Assembly: GCA_030432795.1 (NCBI GenBank)
Contig: JAUILW010000121.1
Coordinates: forward strand, 1 to 8,262
Source of the DNA: Gammaproteobacteria bacterium
GTDB lineage: Bacteria; Pseudomonadota; Gammaproteobacteria; Pseudomonadales; Azotimanducaceae
Direction: 5' to 3'
Length of the DNA stretch: 8,262 nt
The translations under genes and the position numbers were made by a program. Within the stretch, counting starts at the first letter, position 1. Each line of letters begins with the position of its first letter. The notes beneath the pieces are model-generated. The model made no database searches. It was not told the origin of the DNA and saw only the letters and a program-made list of their open reading frames with translations. Positions 1 through 7,071 of this stretch are shown piece after piece.

Positions 1-2
1 TG

Positions 3-1631
3 CCGGCGTGGGCAAGGGGTCAGGGTACCACCGACATGCGCGGCCTATCTGCGCGCAACAACGTGTTCGACCTGGAGGTTGCGCACGCAATGCGCAGCAT
101 CGATGGGCGAACAGGCCACATGGTGCTCGTCAACGGCCAACTGCCGGCACCGCTGCTGCGCTGGCGGGAAGGCGAAGACGTTACCCTGCACGTGACCAAC
201 CGACTGCAGGAAGACACCTCCATTCACTGGCACGGCTTGTTGCTTCCCTACGAGATGGACGGGGTGCCTGGTGTGACGTTTCCCGGCATTCGGCCGGGCG
301 AAACTTTTACCTATCGCTTCCCGATCAAACAGGCCGGCACCTACTGGTACCACAGCCACTCAGGTCTGCAGGAGCAACAGGGGCACTACGGGCCGATCAT
401 CATCGAGCCGAAGGACCGCGATCCGGTGCCCTTTGATCGGGAGTTCGTCATCGTTCTGTCGGATTGGACGTTCGAACACCCACATGCCCTCTTTGCGAAG
501 CTGAAAAAGCACGCGGATGTGTACAACCGCCAGCAGCGTACCTTCGGCGATTTTCTGCGCGATGCACGGGAAGTTGGCTTCAAACGCGCATGGTCCGACG
601 GCGCCATGTGGGGCGGCATGCGCATGAACCGCACCGATATCGCCGACGTCACCGGTGCAACCTACACCTACCTGCTCAACGGTCACTCCCCTGCGGAAAA
701 CTGGCAAGGCTTGTTCAAACCCGGCGAACGTGTACGCCTGCGCTTCATCAACGCAGCAGCGATGAGCATCTTCAACGTCCGCATTCCGGGGTTGCCAATG
801 ACGGTCGTGCAGGCAGATGGGTTGGATGTACAACCCGTGGAGACCGACGAGTTTCAGATCGGCGTGGCGGAGACCTTCGATGTCGTTGTGAACCCGCAGA
901 ACGACGCCTATACCATCTTCGCTGAGAGCAACGATCGCAGCGGTTACGCTCGCGCTACGCTGACGCCGGAGGTGGGGCGCACCGCAGAGGTACCCAGGCT
1001 GCGCCCACGTCCGACTCTGAAGATGAAGGATATGGCCATGACCCATGACATGGGGGATGGCGCGCATCAGCACGGCCATCATGGACATCACGGCATGGGT
1101 GAGCCGCAAACGCACGACCACCCGACCGGCCCGGGAGTGGTCGGGCTCGCGGAGATGCCCACCAATCGACTGGGAGAACGCCCCCTGGGCCTCGAAGATG
1201 CCCCGCACCGCGTGCTGGTGTACACCGATCTGAAGAGCCTGCAACGCAATCCCGACCTTCGGGCACCAGAGCGCGAGATGGAGCTGCATCTCACCAGCAA
1301 TATGGAGCGCTACATGTGGTCGTTCGACGGTCGCAAGTTTTCGGAGGTCACCGAGCCCATCATTTTTCATGAGGGCGAGCGGCTGCGTCTGACCATGGTC
1401 AACGACACGATGATGCCGCACCCGATCCACCTGCACGGCATGTTCTTCGACGTCGTCACCGCGCCACACGATCACAAGCCGCGCAAGCACACCATCGTCG
1501 TCAAACCGGGAGAAAAGATGTCCGTAGACATCACCGCCGACGCGGTTGGGGAGTGGGCGTTTCACTGCCACCTGCTGTACCACATGCACGCAGGCATGAT
1601 GCGCGTGGTTTCCGTGCGAGCGCGCACATGA
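3..1631 (+). CDS. copA: CopA-family multicopper oxidase (copper resistance), 5' end cut by window
   Basis: Periplasmic multicopper oxidase of the CopA/PcoA family, which is known to bind copper and oxidise Cu(I) to the less harmful Cu(II). The frame is open to the left edge. Residues PAWARGQG before the first in-frame Met (position 36) look like the end of a Tat-type signal peptide, so the true start lies upstream and the ATG at 36 is internal. The 542 residues present contain all four copper-ligand motifs: HWHG (225-236), HSH (351-359), HPIHLHG (1419-1439) and HCHLLYHMHAGMM (1564-1602). In the last motif Cys at 1567 and His at 1582 are the type 1 copper ligands, with Met at 1597 the likely axial ligand. 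A Met/His-rich insert lies at 1023-1121. Only a few N-terminal residues seem to be missing. The stop overlaps the copB start (ATGA). Function is confident from motifs; the copper role is family knowledge supported by the copB neighbour. Confidence 0.95.
   Translation, partial: PAWARGQGTTDMRGLSARNNVFDLEVAHAMRSIDGRTGHMVLVNGQLPAPLLRWREGEDVTLHVTNRLQEDTSIHWHGLLLPYEMDGVPGVTFPGIRPGETFTYRFPIKQAGTYWYHSHSGLQEQQGHYGPIIIEPKDRDPVPFDREFVIVLSDWTFEHPHALFAKLKKHADVYNRQQRTFGDFLRDAREVGFKRAWSDGAMWGGMRMNRTDIADVTGATYTYLLNGHSPAENWQGLFKPGERVRLRFINAAAMSIFNVRIPGLPMTVVQADGLDVQPVETDEFQIGVAETFDVVVNPQNDAYTIFAESNDRSGYARATLTPEVGRTAEVPRLRPRPTLKMKDMAMTHDMGDGAHQHGHHGHHGMGEPQTHDHPTGPGVVGLAEMPTNRLGERPLGLEDAPHRVLVYTDLKSLQRNPDLRAPEREMELHLTSNMERYMWSFDGRKFSEVTEPIIFHEGERLRLTMVNDTMMPHPIHLHGMFFDVVTAPHDHKPRKHTIVVKPGEKMSVDITADAVGEWAFHCHLLYHMHAGMMRVVSVRART
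1023..1121 (+). other. Met/His-rich copper-binding segment within CopA
   Basis: This stretch of 33 codons in copA has five Met and nine His residues, including HQHGHHGHHGMG. It sits between the second and third cupredoxin domains, where CopA proteins typically carry Met-rich repeats and CueO carries its Met-rich Cu(I) site. His outnumbers Met here, whereas the classical Pseudomonas CopA repeats are built on Met-rich units, so the segment may also hold Cu(II). Copper binding is inferred from composition and position. Confidence 0.7.
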
Positions 1632-2356
1632 GGTGCGCGTTCTTGACCCTCTTAGCCCTGGCAACCTGCGGGAATGCTTTGGCGCAGACACGCATGGAGG
1701 CTGCCCGCGAAGCCCTGTGGGCCAGCCACGGCGGCGGCACCCACTGGGCGGTGATGGGAGAGCAACTCGAGTACCTTTTTGGCCCGCATGATCCGGCCCT
1801 CGCTTTCGAAGGCCAGGCCTGGTACGGCGGCGACATCAACAAACTCTGGTTGAAAGCCCACGGCGCCTACGAGACCACAGAGCACGCCTGGGAAGATCTC
1901 GAGCTGCAGATGCTGTACTCCCGCGCTGTGCGACCGTTCTGGGATGCGCAGATCGGCGTGCGCGCCGACGTCGGGCCCGACCCCAAAAGGGAGTACCTGA
2001 CGCTCGGTCTGCAGGGACTGGCCCCGTATTGGTTCGAGGTGGATGCGAACCTTTTCGTCAGCACCCAGGGCGATGTGTCGGCACGCCTGGAGGCGGAATA
2101 CGACCTGCGCCTCACGCGATCGGTGGTACTGCAGCCACGGGTGGAGATCAATGCCGCCTTCTCGGACGACACCGACATCGGTATCGCATCAGGATTCACC
2201 ACTGCAGAAGTCGGCCTGCGGCTGTGGTACGAAATCACACCGCAGATCGCCCCCTATTTCGGCGTGACCTGGGAGCGGGCCTTCGCCGGCACCGCGGATC
2301 TTGCGGAGGATGATGAGCGGACGGCCCTGGTGGCAGGCTTACGTTTCTGGTTCTAA
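1628..2356 (+). CDS. copB: CopB outer-membrane copper resistance protein, short form
   Basis: CopB/PcoB family protein (242 aa), an outer-membrane beta-barrel that works with CopA in copper tolerance. I chose the ATG at 1628 because it overlaps the copA stop (ATGA). It also gives a clean signal peptide: Met-Arg, a hydrophobic core FLTLLALATCG and an ALA|Q cleavage site near residues 18-20. An upstream in-frame start at 1553 would lie inside copA and bury the signal peptide. Family-typical blocks are visible: QLEYLFG, AWYGGDINKLWLK, LYSRAVRPFWDAQIGVR, GLAPYWFEVDANLFVS, GDVSARLEAEYDLRLT and the terminal GLRFWF. The last residue is Phe after an aromatic pattern, which is the usual barrel C-terminal signal for outer-membrane insertion. 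Unlike longer CopB proteins it has almost no Met-rich N-terminal region: the barrel-like part begins within about 15 residues of the predicted mature end. No strong Shine-Dalgarno is seen, consistent with translational coupling to copA. Confidence 0.93.
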   Translation: MRCAFLTLLALATCGNALAQTRMEAAREALWASHGGGTHWAVMGEQLEYLFGPHDPALAFEGQAWYGGDINKLWLKAHGAYETTEHAWEDLELQMLYSRAVRPFWDAQIGVRADVGPDPKREYLTLGLQGLAPYWFEVDANLFVSTQGDVSARLEAEYDLRLTRSVVLQPRVEINAAFSDDTDIGIASGFTTAEVGLRLWYEITPQIAPYFGVTWERAFAGTADLAEDDERTALVAGLRFWF

Positions 2357-3801
2357 ACATTCGACGAGCGCGCGCGCCTGACCGCCAGCGCTTCAATGAT
2401 CTGCGCATGTCGTGCGGCATCGATGTCGTAGCGTGCATAGCACCACAGGCTCACCACCACGAAACCGGAGACGATAGGGCCGTACAGCAGCCCCAACCAG
2501 ACGATGGTATCCGCAGGGACGTCCGCCGCCGTCCGCACCGCCGCCCCCGTGGGCCAGCTGATCAAAGCCAGCGCGACACCTGCGACGATGTTACCGAGCC
2601 CCGTGGTCGCTTTGCTCGAGAAGGACACCGCTGCAAAGAAGATGCCTTCCTGCCGCTTGCCGGTGCGCAGCTCATGGGCATCCACGACATCCGCGATCAT
2701 CGAATTGAAGGTGACCAGCGACTGCGCCACGCACAACCCCTGCACGAATTTGAAGATGGTGAGCGTTACCGCCAGCGACTGCGTGCCGTTCTCAGGAAAC
2801 CAATCGGCGAGGCGCAGAAGGATCGGCACGATCTGAAGCACAGCCCAGGCGCCCGTTCCAAAGATTACGCAGGGGCGTTTGTCGAACAGCTCGTTCAAGC
2901 GCCGGGCAAAGACGGAGCCGATGAGAACGCCAATGGGGCTCGCAACGAAAAACGCGAAGTTGCCGCTGCTCGACAGCTCCCAGAAGAAGGTGTTCATGTG
3001 CAGGTTCAACGCAGCGTCCACGCCCACCATCATGAATACCAGCAGTAACCCACCGAACAGCCAGGAGAACGACGGGTTCATCACCGCCTGCCCCAGATCG
3101 GTAAACATGCGCCTCAACGCCCCCATGGGGCTCACCGGATCGGCAACCGGTTGCACCAGGTATGGGATGCGGTTCCACGTGCCGAAGGCAGTCACCAGCA
3201 CCGATACCACCATGAGCACCGAAAGCGTCAAGCCATAGGGCGCGTAGGCTTCGAGGTTGAACTGTCCCACCGCATGTTCGGCCGTGGCCTTGAAAAACAC
3301 ACCGAACGCCAGCGCAAGAGCCGTAAGCACGCCCAGATAGCTGCAGAAGTAGCGGTAGGCGACGACCGTGGTGCGTTCCGTGAAGTGCGGCGACAGCTCT
3401 GCACCCAGCGACAGATGCGGCACATGGTAAAGCGTCATCGCACCGCGGGTGAGAATGGCAAACGCCGTCAGCCAGATGAACAAGCCTCGCTCAGACAAGC
3501 CCGCCGGTGGGTTGAACAGCAGGTAGAACGCGATCGCCAGCGGCACCGCCGCCGCCAGCAGAAACGGGTGGCGACGACCGAGCCGCGACCGCCAGTTGTC
3601 GGAGATGGAACCCACCAGCGGGTCGGTGATGGCGTCGAATACCAGCGCAATGCCTACGGCCAGGCCTACCAGCGTGGACGACAGCCCGAGCACCTGGTTG
3701 TAGAAGAAGAACAACAGGACACCAAACGCAGCGTTTTTCAGGCCCTCCGCGTACTGTCCGAACCCGTAAGCGAGCTTTGTGCCCAGGCTGAGCGTTGGCA
3801 T
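2353..3801 (-). CDS. GPH-family MFS transporter (MFS_2, MelB-like cation symporter)
   Basis: Inner-membrane carrier of 482 aa with about 12 hydrophobic segments, of the glycoside-pentoside-hexuronide:cation symporter type. The helix-II block FDAITDPLVG followed by SDNWRSRLGRRHPF is diagnostic. Asp56 and Asp60 fall where MelB has its Na+-binding Asp55 and Asp59. In helix IV the sequence LYHVPHLSLGAELS puts His126 about where MelB has Asp124, so the substrate/cation site differs from the melibiose carrier and a sugar substrate should not be assumed. The ATG at 3801-3799 overlaps the TGA of the upstream permease by one base (TGATG); a TTG one codon earlier is the only close alternative. No clear Shine-Dalgarno precedes it, so expression probably depends on coupling to the upstream gene. 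Its stop overlaps the copB stop on the other strand. Family is confident; the substrate is unknown. Confidence 0.9.
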   Translation of the reverse strand: MPTLSLGTKLAYGFGQYAEGLKNAAFGVLLFFFYNQVLGLSSTLVGLAVGIALVFDAITDPLVGSISDNWRSRLGRRHPFLLAAAVPLAIAFYLLFNPPAGLSERGLFIWLTAFAILTRGAMTLYHVPHLSLGAELSPHFTERTTVVAYRYFCSYLGVLTALALAFGVFFKATAEHAVGQFNLEAYAPYGLTLSVLMVVSVLVTAFGTWNRIPYLVQPVADPVSPMGALRRMFTDLGQAVMNPSFSWLFGGLLLVFMMVGVDAALNLHMNTFFWELSSSGNFAFFVASPIGVLIGSVFARRLNELFDKRPCVIFGTGAWAVLQIVPILLRLADWFPENGTQSLAVTLTIFKFVQGLCVAQSLVTFNSMIADVVDAHELRTGKRQEGIFFAAVSFSSKATTGLGNIVAGVALALISWPTGAAVRTAADVPADTIVWLGLLYGPIVSGFVVVSLWCYARYDIDAARHAQIIEALAVRRARSSNV

Positions 3802-5660
3802 CAATAGAACCAGTTGAGGAAGGAAATGGATACCACGAGAAAGATCACCGTCATCGGCGTGCCGACCCGTAAAAAGTCGCTCACCGTATAGTTTCCAGGG
3901 CCCATGACGAGCGCGTTCACCTGGTGGGTGGGCAGGAGAAACGAGTTCGAGGTGGCAACGGCAACCGTCAGCGCAAACAGCGCAGGATCGCCGCCGGCCG
4001 AAATCGCCAGATTGATGGCGATGGGCACCAGAAGAATCGTCGCGCCGACGTTGGACATCACCAGGGTAAACGCCGTTGCCAGCACGCCCACCACCGTCTG
4101 CAGGCCCCAGATGGGCAGATCCCCCAAGCGCACGAGGATGTGCCCGGCCACGTAGTTGGCGGCACCGGAGTTGTCCACCGCAAGCCCCAGGGGCAGAAGC
4201 CCCGCTAACAGAAACACGGTTTTCCAGCTCACCGCGCGGTAGGCATCGTCCATGCTGAGCACACCCGCAACCACCATACCCACAGCACCCGTCATCAGCG
4301 CAATGGGCAGGGCGATATTGGTGAAGATCACGAGCGTCAGCGCCAGCACCAGGAACGATACGGCGAGCACCACCTTATACGGGTGGCGCTCCTCACGCGG
4401 GTAGTTGGTCGTCACCACTACGAAGTCGCGGTCTTCCTCGAGCTTCGCCAGGTGCTCCCAGCGTGTGTGGCAGATCAGCGTGTCGCCGGACTCTATGGGC
4501 AGGTCCACCAGCTCTTCGGTGATGGCCTGGCCGCCGCGTACCACGCTCAACAGGCTCAAGCCGTAGGTCATCCGCAATCGAAGGTCGCGGGAAGACTTGC
4601 CAACCAGCGAAGACTCCGGCGGTATGACGATCTGCGCCACCCCGGCGATAGAGCGGGCCAGCAGGTGGCGCAGTTCCTTGAGCTTGGGTCGCAGCGTCAG
4701 CCCGCCTGCCACGACGAACTCCCGCAGATTGTCGCGCTGGGCGATGACCGCCAAAGTCGCGGGCGCTGCGATAGGTGCATGCAAGGGCGGCGAAACCAGC
4801 AGCTTGTTGGCGTAGCGCGAAGCGACGATGCGTACGTTGTAGCGATTCTGCAGCTGGTCGATGTCGAGGCCAACGAAGGGGCTCTCGGAAGGCACCTCCA
4901 CTTCGCGCACCGCAGCATCAACCCCGTGCACGCGACGAAGGTAGCGCACGGTGCCGGCGCCGCGGGATACCGGCTTCTGCCCTTCACCGCGTATGAGCCG
5001 GCGGCCGAACAGCAGGAAGTACAACAATCCAGACGCTACCAGCGCCAGGCCAAGAGGTGTGACGTCGAACAGATCAAAGGTACGCAGGGTCTGACCTTCC
5101 GGAAGGTTGCGCCCGGCACCGATGAGCAGATCGTTGAGCATGATCAGCGGGCTCGAACCCACCATGGTCAGCGTGCCACCGAGAATGGCGCAGAACCCCA
5201 TGGGCATCACCAGCCGCGACATCGACACACCGGTTTGCGCGGAAATGCGCGATACCACCGGCAGAAACAGCGCCGCGGCGCCAACGTTCTGCATGAACGA
5301 CGAAATAATCGCCACCGTGCCCGACACCAGCGCCGTCACCCGCCGCTCCGTGCGGCCGCCGAGGTAAAAGATGCCGCGGGCGAGCTGTTCCATCACGCCG
5401 GTTTTGTCGAGACCGCGACCGATGATCATGACGGCGATGATAGACACCACGGCGTTGGAGGAGAGCCCCGAGAAGAGAATTTCCGGTGCCAGAAGCCCAT
5501 CGAGACCCGGCAGGTAGATGACGAGCCCGAGCAGCGTCATCACCAGCACCGCCGCCACGTCCACCCGCACGAGTTCTGTGACAAACAGAAACACGGCGAA
5601 ACCGAGCAGCGCCAGCACCAGCGCTGCTTCGGTGGTCAGGACGGGCAGCGCCGCCTCCAT
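3801..5660 (-). CDS. SLC13/DASS-family permease with two central RCK_C (TrkA-C) domains
   Basis: Inner-membrane permease of 619 aa. The N-terminal membrane half (about residues 10-220) is followed by a hydrophilic insert (about 222-425) that looks like two RCK_C domains (about 250-315 and 335-415), then a C-terminal membrane half (about 428-618). The two halves carry matching signatures: SSFMQNVGAAALFLP (120-134) with GGTLTMVGSSP (161-171), and VMSNVGATILLVP (534-546) with ATSNSFLLPTHQVN (569-582). This internal duplication is typical of DASS carriers. The same layout occurs in SAC1/SLT-type proteins linked to sulfate uptake or sulfur sensing in algae, and in many bacterial proteins annotated only as SLC13 permease. 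Its start follows the metY stop by one base (TGA-C-ATG) with only a weak ribosome site, so it is probably translationally coupled to metY. That context favours sulfate or another sulfur oxyanion as substrate, but dicarboxylate or another anion is possible. Confidence 0.88.
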   Translation of the reverse strand: MEAALPVLTTEAALVLALLGFAVFLFVTELVRVDVAAVLVMTLLGLVIYLPGLDGLLAPEILFSGLSSNAVVSIIAVMIIGRGLDKTGVMEQLARGIFYLGGRTERRVTALVSGTVAIISSFMQNVGAAALFLPVVSRISAQTGVSMSRLVMPMGFCAILGGTLTMVGSSPLIMLNDLLIGAGRNLPEGQTLRTFDLFDVTPLGLALVASGLLYFLLFGRRLIRGEGQKPVSRGAGTVRYLRRVHGVDAAVREVEVPSESPFVGLDIDQLQNRYNVRIVASRYANKLLVSPPLHAPIAAPATLAVIAQRDNLREFVVAGGLTLRPKLKELRHLLARSIAGVAQIVIPPESSLVGKSSRDLRLRMTYGLSLLSVVRGGQAITEELVDLPIESGDTLICHTRWEHLAKLEEDRDFVVVTTNYPREERHPYKVVLAVSFLVLALTLVIFTNIALPIALMTGAVGMVVAGVLSMDDAYRAVSWKTVFLLAGLLPLGLAVDNSGAANYVAGHILVRLGDLPIWGLQTVVGVLATAFTLVMSNVGATILLVPIAINLAISAGGDPALFALTVAVATSNSFLLPTHQVNALVMGPGNYTVSDFLRVGTPMTVIFLVVSISFLNWFY

Positions 5661-5661
5661 G

Positions 5662-6927
5662 TCAGGTCAGCGCCTGATCCAGATCAGCGAGGATGTCGTC
5701 GATGTGCTCGATGCCCACAGATAGGCGGATTGCCTCAGGGCTTACGCCTACCGCCCGCTGCTCTGCTTCACTGAGCTGGCGGTGCGTGGTGGAGGCCGGG
5801 TGGCAGGCCAGCGACTTGGCGTCGCCAATGTTCACCAGACGCTTGAACAGTTCCAGCTTGTCGTAGAAACGAACACCGGCGTCGTAACCGCCCTTGACGC
5901 CAAAGGTGAGGATGCCTGAGGCGTACCCACCCATGTACTTCTGCGCCAACGCATGATGTGGATGATCCTCGAGGCCGGCGTAGCTGACCCACTCCACCGC
6001 CGCATGGCCCTTCAGATGCCGCGCCACAGCCAGGGTGTTCTCGCAGTGCCGCTCCATGCGTAGCGGCAGGGTCTCGATGCCCTGCAGCAGCTGAAAGGCG
6101 TTGAACGGCGACAGCGCCGAACCGGTGTTGCGCAGCGCCACGGTGCGCACGCGGCCAATATAGGCTGCGGGGCCAAAGGCCTCGGTGTACACCACGCCGT
6201 GGTAGCTCGCTTCCGGCGTGTTGAGCATGGCGTAACGCTCCGCGTGCTCTGCCCAGGGAAACTTGCCCGAGTCGACGACGATGCCGCCGAGGCTCGTGCC
6301 GTGGCCGCCCATATACTTGGTCAGCGAGTGCACGACGATGTCGATGCCGTGCTCGATGGGCTTGAGCAGCGAAGGGGTGGCAACCGTATTGTCGGCGATG
6401 GTGGCCACGCCGCGGCTGCGCGCCATGTCTGCAACCGCCGCAACATCGACGATGTTGCCCGCCGGATTACCGATGGTTTCCATGAACACCGCCTTGGTGC
6501 GCCCATCAATGAGTTTGTCCAGCGCCTCGGGAGAGTCGTTCTCGGCAAAGCGCACCTCGATGCCCTGCTTGGGCAGCATGTGCGCAAACAACGTGTAGGT
6601 GCCGCCGTAAAGCTGCGGCACGCTGACGATGTTGTCGCCAACCTCGGCGATGTTGAGCACCGAGTAGTTGATGGCAGCGCTGCCGGCGGACAGCGCCAGG
6701 CCCGCCACGCCGCCTTCGAGCTGCGCAACCCGCTGCTCCAGCACATCGCAGGTGGGGTTCATGATCCGCGAGTAGATATTGCCCGGCACCGCCAGGTTGA
6801 ACAGATCCGCGCCGTGCTGGGCGTTGTCGAACTCGTAGGCCACCGTCTGGTGGATCGGCACCGCCACCGCCTTGGTGGTGGGATCGGTCTCGTAACCCGC
6901 GTGGATGGCAATGGTCTCGTCTCGCAT
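5662..6927 (-). CDS. metY: O-acetylhomoserine sulfhydrylase (MetY-type, PLP-dependent)
   Basis: Cytosolic Cys/Met-metabolism PLP enzyme (421 aa, the usual family length) that converts O-acetylhomoserine and sulfide to homocysteine in methionine synthesis. The PLP lysine is Lys204 in SLTKYMGGHG. Other cofactor-site elements are YSRIMNPT (Tyr52/Arg54, phosphate contacts from the partner subunit), Tyr107 in QLYGGTY (ring stacking) and Asp179 in IADNTVATP (pyridine nitrogen). The opening HAGYETDPTTKAVAVPIHQT and the long insert with GKFPWAEHAERY are typical of O-acetylhomoserine sulfhydrylases rather than cystathionine gamma-synthase. The ATG at 6927 starts the family alignment and has a GAGGGG Shine-Dalgarno 7 nt upstream. 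The frame stays open much further upstream, but that part is antisense to the acyl-CoA dehydrogenase and has no family resemblance. It is the first gene of a tight three-gene operon. O-succinylhomoserine or a thiol such as methanethiol could be alternative substrates. Confidence 0.95.
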   Translation of the reverse strand: MRDETIAIHAGYETDPTTKAVAVPIHQTVAYEFDNAQHGADLFNLAVPGNIYSRIMNPTCDVLEQRVAQLEGGVAGLALSAGSAAINYSVLNIAEVGDNIVSVPQLYGGTYTLFAHMLPKQGIEVRFAENDSPEALDKLIDGRTKAVFMETIGNPAGNIVDVAAVADMARSRGVATIADNTVATPSLLKPIEHGIDIVVHSLTKYMGGHGTSLGGIVVDSGKFPWAEHAERYAMLNTPEASYHGVVYTEAFGPAAYIGRVRTVALRNTGSALSPFNAFQLLQGIETLPLRMERHCENTLAVARHLKGHAAVEWVSYAGLEDHPHHALAQKYMGGYASGILTFGVKGGYDAGVRFYDKLELFKRLVNIGDAKSLACHPASTTHRQLSEAEQRAVGVSPEAIRLSVGIEHIDDILADLDQALT

Positions 6928-6934
6928 GATGCGT

Positions 6935-6940
6935 CCCCTC
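6935..6940 (-). promoter_or_regulatory. Ribosome binding site of metY
   Basis: Read on the minus strand this is GAGGGG, 7 nt before the ATG at 6927. It decides the start, because the reading frame is open far upstream without any stop. Confidence 0.75.
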
Positions 6941-7061
6941 TGTGCTGCCGGTGCCGGTGATCCGGCTCCGTGTGTTGCTGTTTGCCGAGAAGTTACCACA
7001 CACCCGCGGCGCGCTCCGCAAAGCCTCGCCCCTGCGGTACCATAGCCGGCTTGTGTCAGAC

Positions 7062-7065
7062 GGAG
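7062..7065 (+). promoter_or_regulatory. Ribosome binding site of the acyl-CoA dehydrogenase
   Basis: GGAG sits 6 nt before the GTG at 7072. It supports this GTG over the in-frame ATG at 6970, whose first 34 codons (Cys-rich, then Arg/Pro-rich) do not resemble an acyl-CoA dehydrogenase N-terminus. Confidence 0.7.
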
Positions 7066-7071
7066 TGCAAC

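Larger units (their letters stand above)
6928..7071. promoter_or_regulatory. Divergent intergenic control region between metY operon and acyl-CoA dehydrogenase
   Basis: This 144-nt stretch is the only real intergenic space in the window and must hold the promoters for both outward-facing units. For the plus-strand gene, TACCAT at 7038-7043 matches 4 of 6 bases of a sigma-70 -10 box, but I see no good -35 element. For the minus strand, only weak candidates such as TAACTT (reverse complement near 6992-6997) are present. A short hairpin GCCGG-N4-CCGGC (6953-6966) lies in the presumed metY leader. I could not recognise a SAM riboswitch or a clear MetJ or MetR site. Promoter presence is inferred from layout, not from strong motifs. 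Confidence 0.5.

Noticed and set aside
36..38. ATG at 36 as the start of copA.
   Set aside because: It would remove the signal peptide of a periplasmic enzyme. The upstream in-frame residues PAWARGQG look like the end of an export signal, so the gene is cut by the window.
360..1691. 443-codon open frame antisense to copA.
   Set aside because: copA contains all copper motifs in frame. The antisense product is His/Arg/Val-rich with no recognisable domain, as expected from GC-rich codon bias.
2357..2385. GCGCGCGC-containing self-complementary stretch just after copB, considered as a terminator.
   Set aside because: It lies inside the MFS coding sequence, forms no stem-loop of useful length with a spacer, and has no following T run.
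3151..3807. 218-codon plus-strand frame antisense to the MFS gene.
   Set aside because: The composition is Arg/Gln-rich without domain features, and the opposite strand encodes a clear MFS protein.
4383..5774. 463-codon open frame antisense to the SLC13 permease and the end of metY.
   Set aside because: The product is Gln/Arg/His-rich and low in hydrophobic order. It is a shadow of two well-supported genes.
6199..6960. 253-codon plus-strand frame antisense to metY and running into the intergenic region.
   Set aside because: It lies over conserved PLP-enzyme sequence and has no recognisable motif.
6928..7071. SAM riboswitch or MetJ box in the metY leader.
   Set aside because: I could not identify a riboswitch-like multi-stem fold or tandem AGACGTCT-like repeats by eye. 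A covariance-model search would be decisive.
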